Below are positions 49,910-60,172 of a DNA stretch of 64,000 bases, piece by piece. The position numbers and the translations under genes were made by a program. The notes beneath the pieces were generated by a model. That model did no database searches, was not told the origin of the DNA, and saw only the letters and a program-made list of their open reading frames with translations. How positions within the stretch are numbered: the stretch's first letter is position 1; each line of letters opens with the position of its first letter. The stretch is from Undibacterium_A arcticum (GTDB taxonomy: Bacteria > Pseudomonadota > Gammaproteobacteria > Burkholderiales > Burkholderiaceae_D): the NCBI RefSeq assembly GCF_042660705.1, contig NZ_JBHSUQ010000001.1; one strand, written 5' to 3'.

Positions 49910-50673
49910 ATGGCAACGCCTTCCTCTCGCAACACCGAGCCGCTCAGCACCGCCGCTGCGCCCCACGACGACGACCTCGATGAGGTACGGACAGCACTCG
50001 ACCATGGCATCGAAGAACGGGTCTACATTGCTATTTCCAGCGCGCTACTGGGCGGCAAACTGCGACCGAACATGCAGTTGCGCGAACGCAATCTGGCTGA
50101 AGTATTCGGCTGCAGCCGCGGTGTGATACGCAAAGTGCTGGCCCGGCTGGGCGTGGAAGGCAAACTTGTGTTGAAGCACAATCGAGGGGCGTTCGTGCCC
50201 TGTCCATCGGCCGAGGATATGCGCCAGGTGTATTACGCCAGACGCGTGGTGGAAACTGGGATTGTAACGATGCTGTGCGGCCAGCTGTCACCGAAGCAGA
50301 TAAAACAATTGCAGCAGCATGTCCAGGCCGAAGAGCTGGCGTTCAAGCAGCTGAGGCGCGACGCTTCTATTCACCTGGCTGGCGAATTTCATGTGCTGTT
50401 GGCACAGATGGTCGATAGCGAGGAGTTGCTGGCATTCATCAAACGCCTGGTAGCCAAGACCGAGTTATACAAGGCGCTTTATGATCCGGCCGAGTTTGTC
50501 AGTTGTGCCCCAAAGAACATCAGCAGATTATCGAAGCACTGAAAACGAGATCAGTACAGGAAGCAGTCGACTTGATGACCGCCCATCTGGACGAGGTGAA
50601 AAACCGGGTCATAGTAGCGGCGAAAAATGCCGAGATGCCCGATCTCACGTCTGTATTTACGGAAAATTTTTAA
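49910..50673 (+). CDS. GntR-family regulator with FCD domain (frameshifted)
   Basis: Winged helix-turn-helix (MQLRERNLAEVFGCSRGVIRKVL, KHNRGAFV) followed by an FCD domain (YYARRVVETGIVTMLC, HLAGEFHVLLAQMVDSEE). A base is missing near 50508-50514 (C4/A3 run); correcting it replaces a premature end by EHQQIIEALKTR and VDLMTAHLDEVKNRV, the expected final FCD helices, with stop at 50671-50673 and 254 residues. ATG 49910 is the likely start since the upstream in-frame sequence overlaps the operators. Probably autoregulates and controls the divergent transporter. Confidence 0.85.
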
Positions 50674-51034
50674 CCACGGGCGCAATCCCGACGGATCAAC
50701 GCGTTGGCCCGAAACTGTATCTGCAGTGATCTTGATCGCCAACATGTTTCCCATCCGCCAATTCAATCGTCTTTTCCCGATTGCGACCAAGCGCTGAACA
50801 GCGTTGCTACGAAGCAATTCCAGAATGACTGCTGCATCCTTCGGGTCGGCTCAATCTCGACTCTGCTTTGCAAGATTCGTCGCCGTAACTGGATGCGACG
50901 TGTTGCTCGATTCAACCTTGACCCGCTCGCTACGATCTCTAGCGATGCCCGCAATTGCCGTGGCAGCGATTATGTGCCAGCGCGCCGCTCGCAAGACTCC
51001 GATTCGCTACCAATAAACCAGCTTGCCGATGCAA
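50674..51034. other. Intergenic region upstream of uvrA
   Basis: About 360 bp with no gene I can support; short frames lack ribosome sites. No LexA-type box (CTGT-N8-ACAG) was found. Confidence 0.5.
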
Positions 51035-51064
51035 TTTACTGTGGCTATCAAAAGCGGCTATAGT
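51035..51064 (+). promoter_or_regulatory. Candidate uvrA promoter
   Basis: TTTACT (51035-51040), 18-bp spacer, TATAGT (51059-51064), about 60 bp before the uvrA start. Reasonable sigma-70 match. Confidence 0.55.
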
Positions 51065-51124
51065 ACTAGGTTGCTCCGCATTTCAAGCCGTCCAAGTCAC
51101 CGAATTCACCGCAGAAAGTTGTAC

Positions 51125-54056
51125 ATGAAGAAACCGAAGTCGAGCCAGGAATCCGCGCAGCTTGCAGCGGCGGCGGCAGCAGCCGCGGCTGCGCAGCGAG
51201 ATCAAATTCGCATTCGCGGCGCGCGCACCCACAACTTGAAGAATATCAACCTCGACCTGCCGCGCAACAAGTTGGTGGTGATCACCGGCCTGTCCGGTTC
51301 CGGCAAGTCGTCGCTGGCGTTCGACACCCTGTATGCAGAAGGCCAGCGCCGTTACGTCGAATCGCTGTCGGCCTATGCGCGCCAGTTCCTGCAGCTGATG
51401 GAAAAGCCGGACGTCGATCTGATCGAAGGGCTGTCGCCGGCGATCTCGATCGAGCAGAAAGCCACCTCGCACAACCCGCGCTCGACGGTCGGCACGGTCA
51501 CCGAAATCCACGATTACCTGCGTCTGCTGTACGCCCGCGTTGGCACGCCCTACTGCCCGGACCACCCGGAAAACGCGCTGGCGGCGCAGTCGGTGTCGCA
51601 GATGGTCGATGCGGTGCTGGCGCTGCCGGCAGAGACCAAGCTGATGATCCTGGCGCCGGTCGTGGCCAATCGCAAGGGCGAGCACGTCGACCTGTTCGAG
51701 CAGATGCAGGCGCAAGGTTTTGTCCGGTTCCGGGTGCAGAGCGGCACCCACGCGGCCAAGATCTATGAAGTCGACGATCTGCCGAAACTGAAGAAGACCG
51801 AGAAACACACGATCGACGTCGTGATCGATCGCGTCAAGGTCAATCCCGACATCAAGCAGCGCCTGGCCGAGAGTTTCGAGACCGCGCTGCGCCTGGCCAG
51901 CGGCCGCGCGATCGCAATGGAAATGGAAGGCGGTCACGAGCATATCTATTCCAGCAAGTTCGCCTGCCAGATCTGCGGTTACTCGCTGCAGGAACTGGAG
52001 CCGCGGCTGTTCTCGTTCAACAATCCGATGGGCGCCTGTCCCGAATGCGACGGCCTCGGTCACATCGAATTTCGATCCGAAGCGGATCGTCGCCTTCCCC
52101 AATCTGTCACTCGCATCCGGTTCGGTCAAGGGCTGGGACCGACGCAACCAGTTCTATTTTCAGATGCTGAACAGCCTGGCGGCGTTTTATGAGTTCGACG
52201 TCGATGTGCCGTTCGAGCAGTTGCCGGAAGCGTCGCAGCAAGTGGTGCTGTACGGCTCCGGCAAGCAAACGATTCCATTCGCCTACGTCAACGAGCGCGG
52301 CCGCACCGAAGTGCGCCAGCATGCGTTTGAAGGCGTGGTCAACAATCTGCAGCGGCGCTACCGCGAGACCGATTCGATGGCGGTCAAGGAAGAACTGGCC
52401 AAGTTCATCAACGAGAAAGAATGCCCGTCCTGCCACGGCGCCCGCCTGCGCATCGAAGCCCGTTACGTCAAGGTCGGCAACGGCGCCCAGGAACGCGCGA
52501 TCTATGAAGTGGCCGCGATGCCGCTGCGCGCCACGTTGAGTTTTTTCGACGAGCTGACGCTGACCGGCGCGAAGAAGGAAATTGCCGACCGCGTGGTCAA
52601 GGAAATCATCTCGCGCCTGAACTTCTTGAACAATGTCGGGCTCGATTACCTGTCGCTCGATCGCAGCGCCGACACGCTGTCCGGCGGCGAGGCGCAGCGC
52701 ATCCGGCTGGCGTCGCAGATCGGCTCCGGCCTGACCGGCGTGATGTACGTGCTGGACGAGCCATCGATCGGCCTGCATCAGCGCGACAACGACCGCCTGA
52801 TCGCGACGCTCAAGCATTTGCGCGACATCGGCAACAGCGTGCTGGTGGTCGAGCATGACGAGGACGCGATCCGTACCGCCGATTTCGTGGTGGACATGGG
52901 CATCGGCGCCGGCGTGCATGGCGGCGAAGTGATCGCACAGGGCTCGCTGGAAGACATCCTGAAAAGCACCAAATCGCTGACTGCGCAATACCTGAACGGC
53001 ACGCTGGCCATCGCGGTGCCCGCCAAGCGTACCGCAGCCGATCCGGAGCGCCAGTTCGTGATCAGCGGCGCCAGCGGCAACAACCTGAAAAACGTCACGC
53101 TGAACTTGCCGGTCGGCCTCCTGACCTGCGTCACCGGCGTCTCCGGCTCGGGCAAATCGACGCTGGTCAACGACACGCTGTATCACGCCGCCGCACGGCA
53201 TCTGTACGGCTCGCAGGCGGAACCGGCGGCGCATGAATCGATCAGCGGCCTCGAACATTTCGACAAGGTGATCTCAGTCGACCAGGCGCCGATCGGGCGC
53301 ACACCGCGCTCGAATCCAGCCACCTACACCGGATTGTTTACACCGATCCGCGACCTGTTCGCGACCGTGACCACCGCCAAGGAACGCGGCTATTCGGCCG
53401 GCCGCTTCTCGTTCAACGTCAAAGGCGGGCGCTGCGAGGCCTGCCAGGGCGATGGCGTGATCAAGGTCGAGATGCACTTCCTGCCCGACGTCTATGTGCC
53501 GTGCGACGTCTGCCACGGCAAGCGCTACAACCGCGAAACGCTGGAAGTGCACTACAAGGGCAAGAACATCACCGAAGTGCTGGGCATGACGGTCGAGGAG
53601 GCGCACGTATTCTTCAAGCCGGTGCCGGTCATCGCGCGCAAGCTGCAAACGTTGCTCGATGTCGGCCTCGGCTACATCCGGCTCGGCCAGAGCGCGACCA
53701 CGCTGTCCGGCGGCGAGGCGCAACGCGTCAAGCTGTCGCTGGAACTGTCGAAGCGCGACACCGGCCGCACCCTGTACATCCTGGACGAACCGACCACCGG
53801 CCTGCATTTTCACGACATCGATTTATTGTTGAAAGTAATCCACCGGCTGCGCGACCAGGGCAATACGGTGGTGATCATCGAACACAACCTGGACGTGATC
53901 AAGACCGCCGACTGGCTGGTCGATCTGGGGCCGGAAGGCGGCGCCGGCGGCGGGCTGATCATCGCCACCGGGACGCCGGAACAGGTCGCGAAAAATCCGG
54001 AAAGCGTGACCGGAAAATATCTGAAGCCGTTGTTGAAGCCCTTGCTGAAGCGATAG
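51125..54056 (+). CDS. uvrA: UvrA, excinuclease ABC subunit A (frameshifted)
   Basis: Damage-recognition ATPase of nucleotide excision repair, acting as a dimer with UvrB. Two ABC modules: Walker A GLSGSGKSS and GVSGSGKST; signatures LSGGEAQRI and LSGGEAQRV; zinc modules CQICGY...CPEC and CEAC...CDVC. An Ala-rich stretch lies near residue 15-24. At 52070-52072 the T run is two bases short: the expected reading around it is HIEFFDPKRIVAFPN. Corrected length 977 residues, slightly longer than usual. Because uvrA is universally conserved, this break is most likely a sequencing error and helps interpret the other frameshifts. Confidence 0.96.
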
Positions 54057-54240
54057 CGGCAGCATCGGCGCCAGACCGTTGAAGGTGGACAGCAACGTCG
54101 TGAGGGCCGTTGCCGCCACCGTTGTGGTTTCGCATCACCAACCCGCGCATTCCGCCGGCGTGCAGAAGTCCGGCAAGCAGGAATTTTAGGGGAGTATTGC
54201 CGGAAAATAAGCGATTGCGGCAATGATGGCGCGCGGGAAA

Positions 54241-54264
54241 TAAAATACACCTCCGTGTATTTTA
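54241..54264. terminator. Hairpin between convergent uvrA and antiporter genes
   Basis: Perfect 10-bp inverted repeat TAAAATACAC / GTGTATTTTA with a CTCC loop, placed between the ends of two convergent genes. Its AT-rich arms give an T/A-rich flank on each strand, so it may stop both transcripts. Confidence 0.6.
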
Positions 54265-54273
54265 TGATGCGGC

Positions 54274-56256
54274 TTATTTCAGCAGCCGCGCTTCCGCCCT
54301 CGAAATGCCTTCTACCGCGCCGCGCAACACCACCACGTCACCGATCTGCAGAATCGCCTCCGGCGTCACGTCCAGCCGCAATTTGCCGCGCCGCAGCAAC
54401 GTCACTTCGGCGCCGAGCGACGCCAGATCGAGTGCCTCCAGCGACTTGCCGACCGCCGCCGCACCATTGTGCAAGGTGACCGAATGCAATCGCAACTGCT
54501 CGTTATCGTCCGCCTCGACATCGCTGGCGCCGTGGAAAAAACCGCGTAGCGACGCATAACGCTGATCGCGCGCACGCTGCACCCGATGCACCACGCGCCG
54601 CAGCGGCACACCCAACAGCATCAGCGCATGCGAGGCCAGCATCAGGCTGCCCTCCATCACTTCTGGTACCACTTCGGTGGCGCCGGCGGCTTTGAGCTGA
54701 TCGAGATCGCTATCGTCGTAGCTGCGCACGATGACCGGCAGTCTCGGATGCAGCTCGTGTGCGAAATGCAGTACTTTCAGTGCCGACGGCGTGCTGGCGT
54801 AGGTCACCACCAGCGCCGCAGCGCGGTGGATACCCGCCGCCACCAGGCTCTCGCGCCGGGCCGCGTCGCCGTACGACACATTGGCGCCGGCGGCCTGCGC
54901 CTCGCGCACCCGTTCCGGGTCGAGGTCGAGCGCATGGTAGGCGATTTTTTCTTCCTCCAGCAGCTTCGCCAGATTCTGGCCGCTACGGCCGAAACCGGCG
55001 ATGATCACGTGTTTTTGCGTGCTCATGGTGCGGCTGGCGATCTGGGTCAGCGCCAGCGACTGCAGCATCCATTCACTGGCCGAAAACTTCATCGCGATCG
55101 CGTCGGACTTGGCGATGATAAAAGGCGCTGCCAGCATCGACAGCACCATCGAGGCCAGGATCAGCTGGATGAGCAAGGGGTCCATCAGCCGCAGTCCACC
55201 GGCCTGATTCAACAGCACGAAACCGAATTCGCCGGCCTGCGCGAGACCCAGGCCGGTGCGCAGCGCGACACCACTGGAGGCGCCGAACAGCTTGGCCAGC
55301 AGCGCGATCAAGGCAAATTTCAGCAGCACCGGCCCGGTCAAGAGCAGCAGCACCAGCCACCAGTGCTGCAGCACCAATTCGAGATTGAGCAGCATGCCGA
55401 TGGTCACAAAAAACAGCCCGAGCAGGACGTCGCGAAACGGCTTGATGTCTTCTTCGACCTGATGCTTGTATTCGGTCTCGGAGATCAGCATGCCGGCGAC
55501 GAACGCGCCAAGTGCCAGCGACAAGCCGGCCAGTTCGGTAATCCAGGCCGCACCCAGTGTGACCAGCAACAGGTTCAACATGAACAGCTCTTGCGAGCGG
55601 CGCTGCACCACGATCTGGAACCATTTGCGCATCAGCTTCTGGCCGATGAACAGCAGCAGCAACAGCACGATCACGGCCTTGAACGCGGCCCAGGACAGAG
55701 TGGCCAGCAGGTCGGCCGGATTTTGTGCCAGCGCCGGGATCACGATCAGCAGCGGCACCAGCGCCAGATCCTGAAACAGCAGCACGCCGAAGATGCGACG
55801 GCCGTGCTCGCTTTCCAGTTCCATCCTCTCGGTCAGCAACTTCGAGACGATCGCGGTGGACGACATCGCCAGCGCGCCGCCGAGCGCAAACGCGGCCTGC
55901 CAGCTGATATTGATGATTTGCGGCGCGAAGCGCGCGACCACCCAGCCGAACAGCATGGTGGCGCCGATGGTCAGCAACACCTGCGCCATGCCAAGGCCGA
56001 ACACGGTGGTGCGCATCGACGACAACTTGGGCAGCGAGAATTCGAGCCCGATCGAGAACATCAGGAATACCACGCCGAACTCCGCCAGCGAGTGCATGGT
56101 GCCATCGTCATGCACCAGGCCGAGCGCATGCGGTCCGATCAGGATGCCGACCACCAGGTAACCGAGCATCGGCGGCAGATGCAGCATGCGGAACGCGACC
56201 ACACCGAGGACGGAGGTTCCGAGAAGCAACAGGGTGAGTTCAAGCGCTGAGAACAT
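54274..56256 (-). CDS. CPA2 monovalent cation:proton antiporter (KefB/YbaL type)
   Basis: 660-residue K+ (or Na+)/H+ exchanger. About 12-13 membrane helices cover residues 1-385 (FSIGLEFSLPKL, ALGGALAMSSTAIVSKLL, LGAFVAGMLISETEYKHQVE), then a TrkA-N nucleotide-binding domain (HVIIAGFGRSGQNLAKLLEE; about 410-530) and a C-terminal TrkA-C domain (about 570-655). The Rossmann motif GFGRSG indicates control by a bound nucleotide or glutathione adduct as in Kef systems. Acts in pH or electrophile stress. Intact. Confidence 0.92.
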   Translation of the reverse strand: MFSALELTLLLLGTSVLGVVAFRMLHLPPMLGYLVVGILIGPHALGLVHDDGTMHSLAEFGVVFLMFSIGLEFSLPKLSSMRTTVFGLGMAQVLLTIGATMLFGWVVARFAPQIINISWQAAFALGGALAMSSTAIVSKLLTERMELESEHGRRIFGVLLFQDLALVPLLIVIPALAQNPADLLATLSWAAFKAVIVLLLLLFIGQKLMRKWFQIVVQRRSQELFMLNLLLVTLGAAWITELAGLSLALGAFVAGMLISETEYKHQVEEDIKPFRDVLLGLFFVTIGMLLNLELVLQHWWLVLLLLTGPVLLKFALIALLAKLFGASSGVALRTGLGLAQAGEFGFVLLNQAGGLRLMDPLLIQLILASMVLSMLAAPFIIAKSDAIAMKFSASEWMLQSLALTQIASRTMSTQKHVIIAGFGRSGQNLAKLLEEEKIAYHALDLDPERVREAQAAGANVSYGDAARRESLVAAGIHRAAALVVTYASTPSALKVLHFAHELHPRLPVIVRSYDDSDLDQLKAAGATEVVPEVMEGSLMLASHALMLLGVPLRRVVHRVQRARDQRYASLRGFFHGASDVEADDNEQLRLHSVTLHNGAAAVGKSLEALDLASLGAEVTLLRRGKLRLDVTPEAILQIGDVVVLRGAVEGISRAEARLLK

Positions 56257-56388
56257 TATTTTGGTCGTTGTTGTTTTATTACGTAGATAGTGCGTTTTAG
56301 CGCCAAGTATTGCGGAATTGACTGCGGACTTGATTGCAAACTAGCGCGGGACCGGCCCGGGATGTGACTTTATGTTACAGATGGCAAG

Positions 56389-56417
56389 TTTTTTGCTTTA
56401 TCAAATTCGTTTATACT
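56389..56417 (+). promoter_or_regulatory. Candidate promoter of the kdsD operon
   Basis: A good -10 box TATACT (56412-56417) lies only six bases before the kdsD ATG, with a poor -35 (TTTTTT, 56389-56394) at a 17-bp spacing. This would start transcription at or next to the ATG. A near-palindrome TGTGAC-N5-GTTACA sits upstream at about 56363-56379. Confidence 0.45.
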
Positions 56418-56423
56418 TTCGCC

Positions 56424-57449
56424 ATGAGTGTACCCCAAGCAAAATCCCCTCCCAAAGCTTTCGACGCCGACAGTGCCCAGCGGGCGCTGCGACTGGCCCG
56501 CGAAACCCTGCAAATAGAAGCCAACGCGCTGATCGCGCTGGACCAGCGGCTGGCCGACGGCGATCACAGCATCGTGCAAGCAGTGCAACTATTGCTCAAT
56601 TGTCATGGGCGGGTCGTGGTGTCGGGCATCGGCAAGTCCGGTCATATCGCACGCAAGATCGCCGCGACGCTGGCCTCGACCGGCACCCCGGCCCTGTTCG
56701 TGCATCCGGCGGAGGCGGCGCACGGCGACCTCGGCATGATTACCGCGCACGACGTATTTATCGCGATTTCCAATTCCGGCGAAGCGTCCGAGCTGATGTC
56801 GATCGGACCGATCATCAAGCGCATGGGCGCCAAGCTGATCGCGATGACCGGCAATGCCGACTCCAGCCTGGGCGAACTGGCCGACGTCCACCTGAACACC
56901 CGGGTCGACAAGGAAGCCTGCCCGCTGAATCTGGCGCCTACCGCCAGCACCACCGCCGCCTTGGCGATGGGCGACGCGCTAGCCGTGGCGGTACTCGATG
57001 CGCGCGGTTTCCGTGAGGAAGATTTCGCGCGCTCGCACCCCGGCGGCGCGCTCGGACGCCGGCTGCTGACCCATGTGCGCGACGTGATGCGCAGCGGCGC
57101 CGATATTCCAGCGGTGAGCGCCGACACCTCGCTGTCTGCGGCGCTGGAGGAAATCACCAAGAAAGGTATGGCGATGACCGCCATTGTCGACGTCGACGGG
57201 CGCGTGCTGGGCGTGTTCACCGACGGCGATCTGCGCCGTCTGATCGAGCATGTACAGGACTTCACGAAACTAAGCATCGCCGACGTGATGCACGCCAATC
57301 CTCGCACCATCGAGCCGCAGCGGCTGGCGGTCGATGCGGTCGCGATGATGGAGGAATTCCGCATCAATCAGCTGCTGGTGGCCGATGCCGACGGCATCCT
57401 GGTTGGCGCGCTGCACATCCACGACCTCACTCGCGCCAAGGTCATCTGA
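56424..57449 (+). CDS. kdsD: Arabinose-5-phosphate isomerase
   Basis: 341-residue enzyme that turns ribulose 5-phosphate into arabinose 5-phosphate, the first step of Kdo synthesis for lipopolysaccharide. SIS domain (about 40-170: VVVSGIGKSGHIARKIAATL, ISNSGEASELM) followed by a pair of CBS domains (about 205-335: VRDVMRSGADIP, GVFTDGDLRRLIE). No ribosome site precedes the ATG, which is unusual. Stop overlaps the kdsC start. Confidence 0.95.
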   Translation: MSVPQAKSPPKAFDADSAQRALRLARETLQIEANALIALDQRLADGDHSIVQAVQLLLNCHGRVVVSGIGKSGHIARKIAATLASTGTPALFVHPAEAAHGDLGMITAHDVFIAISNSGEASELMSIGPIIKRMGAKLIAMTGNADSSLGELADVHLNTRVDKEACPLNLAPTASTTAALAMGDALAVAVLDARGFREEDFARSHPGGALGRRLLTHVRDVMRSGADIPAVSADTSLSAALEEITKKGMAMTAIVDVDGRVLGVFTDGDLRRLIEHVQDFTKLSIADVMHANPRTIEPQRLAVDAVAMMEEFRINQLLVADADGILVGALHIHDLTRAKVI

Positions 57450-58054
57450 TGCACACCGACCAACACAAGCTCGGTCTGGCGATGGAACGCGCAGCGTGCG
57501 TCAAGCTGATGATTTTCGATGTCGACGGCGTGCTGACCGACGGCGGCCTGCATTTCGGCGCCGAGGGCGAAGTGATCAAGCGCTTCAATGTACTCGACGG
57601 CCACGGCATCAAGCTGCTGCAGCAATCGGGCGTCGCCACCGCGATCATCAGCGCCCGCCAGTCCCCGATCGTGCTGCGCCGCGCCAGCGATCTCGGCATC
57701 GCCCACGTACAACAGGGCGTGCATGACAAGGCCGCGGCGTTTCAACTGCTGCTGCAGCAGACCGGCCTCTCTGCCGCCGACTGCGGCTTCGTGGGCGACG
57801 ATGTGATCGATCTGCCGATTCTGCTACAGGTCGGCTTTGCCGCCAGCGTACCGAACGGCCACCCGGAAGTCACCAGCCGGGTCCATTACGTCAGCCGCGC
57901 GACCGGCGGTCACGGCGCCGCGCGCGAAATCTGCGATTTTGTTCTGCGCGCACAGGGCACGTATGACGCGGCCATGGCACCGTATTTAACGCTCACCCCG
58001 AGGCCCGCTCTACCCTCCCGTCCTGCGCCGAGCACGGGCGAATTTCCGCAATGA
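57449..58054 (+). CDS. kdsC: 3-deoxy-D-manno-octulosonate 8-phosphate phosphatase
   Basis: 201-residue HAD phosphatase that releases Kdo from Kdo-8-phosphate. Motif I LMIFDVDGVLTDGGLHF, motif II AIISARQS, KAAAFQLLL, and motif IV FVGDDVIDLPIL; also GFAASVPNGHPEV. A short Pro/Arg-rich C-terminal extension of about 25 residues goes beyond the usual family end. Overlaps both neighbours, so translation is coupled. Confidence 0.95.
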   Translation: MHTDQHKLGLAMERAACVKLMIFDVDGVLTDGGLHFGAEGEVIKRFNVLDGHGIKLLQQSGVATAIISARQSPIVLRRASDLGIAHVQQGVHDKAAAFQLLLQQTGLSAADCGFVGDDVIDLPILLQVGFAASVPNGHPEVTSRVHYVSRATGGHGAAREICDFVLRAQGTYDAAMAPYLTLTPRPALPSRPAPSTGEFPQ

Positions 58055-58644
58055 ACGCCGGCCCCTCGCCCCGTTTGCGCCTGACCGTATTGATGGTGCT
58101 GGGCCTGGCCCTTGCGCTAGGCAGTTTCTGGTATCTGGAGAACACGCGCAAGGAGCTGGCCGACATGCTGCCGAAGGGGCAGCGGACCGAGCCGGATTAT
58201 TTTATCGATCGCTTTCAGTACGTCCGCATGTCGACCACCGGCCAGCCGCGCTACAAGGTTTCGGGCGTCAAGATGACGCATCATCCGCTGGACGATTCAT
58301 TCCAGATTCGGCAACCGGTGGTGCGCAGTCTCGGCGACGAGCGGCCGCCGATGACGATCGTCGCCGATCGCGCCCGGCTGGAAGACTTGAACAGCAGGCT
58401 GCACATGCTCGACCATGTGCGGGTCGACCGACCGGCCACACCGCAGTCTCAGCCGTTTCGGCTCGACACCGAACAGTTGTTGATCCTGCCGGATGAGGAC
58501 ATCATGCAGAGCGACCAGGCAGTCGAGATGGCGCTTGGCAATGCGCGCATGAGCGGGGTCGGCATGTTTGCCAACAACGCGACCGGTGAACTGAAATTAC
58601 TGAGTCAAACCAAGGTTCACTATCCGCCGCCGACTACCCGGTAG
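58051..58644 (+). CDS. lptC: LPS export protein LptC
   Basis: 197-residue single-pass inner-membrane protein of the Lpt bridge. One N-terminal membrane helix (LTVLMVLGLALALGSFWYLE) and a periplasmic beta-jellyroll (DYFIDRFQYVRM, GVKMTHHPLDDSF). Passes LPS from the ABC transporter LptB2FG to LptA. Overlaps kdsC by four bases. Confidence 0.92.
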   Translation: MNAGPSPRLRLTVLMVLGLALALGSFWYLENTRKELADMLPKGQRTEPDYFIDRFQYVRMSTTGQPRYKVSGVKMTHHPLDDSFQIRQPVVRSLGDERPPMTIVADRARLEDLNSRLHMLDHVRVDRPATPQSQPFRLDTEQLLILPDEDIMQSDQAVEMALGNARMSGVGMFANNATGELKLLSQTKVHYPPPTTR

Positions 58645-58703
58645 CCGAAATTCGTGCGCCAAGAATCAACAATACCAATGCCGTACTCAATGAAGATTTT
58701 GTC

Positions 58704-59270
58704 ATGACACGTTTTCTTTCTTACCCGCCGCTGTTGCTGGCGCTATTGCTGGCGTTTGGCGTCACGGGTGTCGCGCATGCCGAAAAGGCCGACGCCGGCA
58801 AACCGACCAATATCGAGGCCGACCAGATGGCCTATGACGACGTCAAGCAGATCAATACGTTCAGCGGCAACGTGGTGTTGAAGCGCGGGACGTTGATCAT
58901 GAAGGCCGACAAGATGGTCGTGACGCAGGATCCGGCCGGCTACCAATTTGCGACCCTGACCGGCGTGTCGGGCGGCGTCGCGACGTTCCGGCAGAAGCGC
59001 GACGGCGGCTCCGACCTGTGGATGGAAGGTCAGGGCGAACGGATCGAATACGACGGCAAGAACGAACTGGCGCGCTTCTTTTCCAAGGCCAAGCTAAAGC
59101 GGCTGGAAGGCAGTAAGCCGACCGACGAGGTCGAGGGCGAATTCATCTCCTACGACAGCCGCACCGAATTTTTCTCGGTCAACAATACCGCCAACGGCGG
59201 GAGCAAACCCGGCGCCGGGAGGATCAAGGTCGTGATTCAGCCGCGCCCCGAGTCGAAGGGAAGTAAATGA
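58704..59270 (+). CDS. lptA: LPS transport periplasmic protein LptA
   Basis: 188-residue periplasmic bridge protein. Signal peptide of about 26 residues (ending GVAHA), then the OstA/LptA beta-jellyroll: KPTNIEADQMAYDDV, TFSGNVVLKRGTLIMKADKM and VEGEFISYDSRTEFFSV. Its stop overlaps the lptB start. Confidence 0.94.
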   Translation: MTRFLSYPPLLLALLLAFGVTGVAHAEKADAGKPTNIEADQMAYDDVKQINTFSGNVVLKRGTLIMKADKMVVTQDPAGYQFATLTGVSGGVATFRQKRDGGSDLWMEGQGERIEYDGKNELARFFSKAKLKRLEGSKPTDEVEGEFISYDSRTEFFSVNNTANGGSKPGAGRIKVVIQPRPESKGSK

Positions 59271-60007
59271 GCAGCACCCTGGATGTGCGCGGCCTGCAAA
59301 AATCCTATGGCAAACGGATGGTGGTCAGCGATGTGTCGGTGCAAGTAAAAAGCGGTGAAGTGGTCGGCCTGCTGGGCCCGAACGGTGCCGGCAAGACCAC
59401 CTCGTTTTATATGATCGTCGGCCTGGTGCCGTCGGACGCCGGCGAGATCGATCTGGATGGCGTCGATATCTCGCACCACCCGATCCACCGGCGCGCGATG
59501 CTCGGCCTGTCCTACCTGCCGCAAGAGGCGTCGGTGTTTCGCAAGCTGACGGTGGAAGACAATATCCGCGCAGTACTGGAACTGCAAAAAACGGATGGCA
59601 AGGCACTGCCGAAAGCGGAGATCGAGCAGCGACTGGACACCTTGTTGCACGATTTGCAAATTGAAAAGCTGCGCGAGAATCAGGCGCTGTCGCTGTCCGG
59701 TGGTGAGCGGCGGCGCGTCGAGATCGCGCGCGCGCTGGCCACCAACCCGCGTTTTATCCTGTTGGACGAACCGTTTGCCGGCGTCGATCCGATCGCGGTG
59801 ATCGAGATCCAGCGCATCGTGCGTTTCCTGAAGGCGCGCGACATCGGCGTGCTGATCACCGACCACAATGTGCGCGAGACACTCGGCATCTGCGACCACG
59901 CCTACATCATCAATCAGGGCGAGGTGCTGGCCAGCGGCCATCCGGACGAGATCATCGCCAATGAATCGGTGCGGCGGGTGTACCTGGGGGAACATTTCCG
60001 TATGTAA
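59267..60007 (+). CDS. lptB: LPS export ABC ATPase LptB
   Basis: 246-residue ATPase powering LPS extraction with LptF and LptG (not in the window). Walker A GPNGAGKTTSFYM, signature LSGGERRRVEIARAL, Walker B FILLDEPFAGVDPIAV, H-loop ITDHNVRE. All are typical of LptB. Overlaps lptA by four bases. Confidence 0.96.
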   Translation: MSSTLDVRGLQKSYGKRMVVSDVSVQVKSGEVVGLLGPNGAGKTTSFYMIVGLVPSDAGEIDLDGVDISHHPIHRRAMLGLSYLPQEASVFRKLTVEDNIRAVLELQKTDGKALPKAEIEQRLDTLLHDLQIEKLRENQALSLSGGERRRVEIARALATNPRFILLDEPFAGVDPIAVIEIQRIVRFLKARDIGVLITDHNVRETLGICDHAYIINQGEVLASGHPDEIIANESVRRVYLGEHFRM

Positions 60008-60172
60008 ACCCGTGCGATGCAAGCCGTGGGCAACGCCGTGCGGCACTGCGGCTGGCCGCTGAACGAGTGATGCAGCATGCATACGGAACTGTAAACGATC
60101 CACATACTCCATGAGAGGAACGTTGGTTTCGCATACCAATTAATGGGAGAAGCAACATACTCCATCACAAAG

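Noticed and set aside
5893..52072. Programmed frameshifting as explanation of the many split genes
   Set aside because: The sites differ in sequence, include genes of all kinds (uvrA, porin, Calvin-cycle enzymes) and lack shared slippery sites or stimulatory structures; sequence error is simpler.
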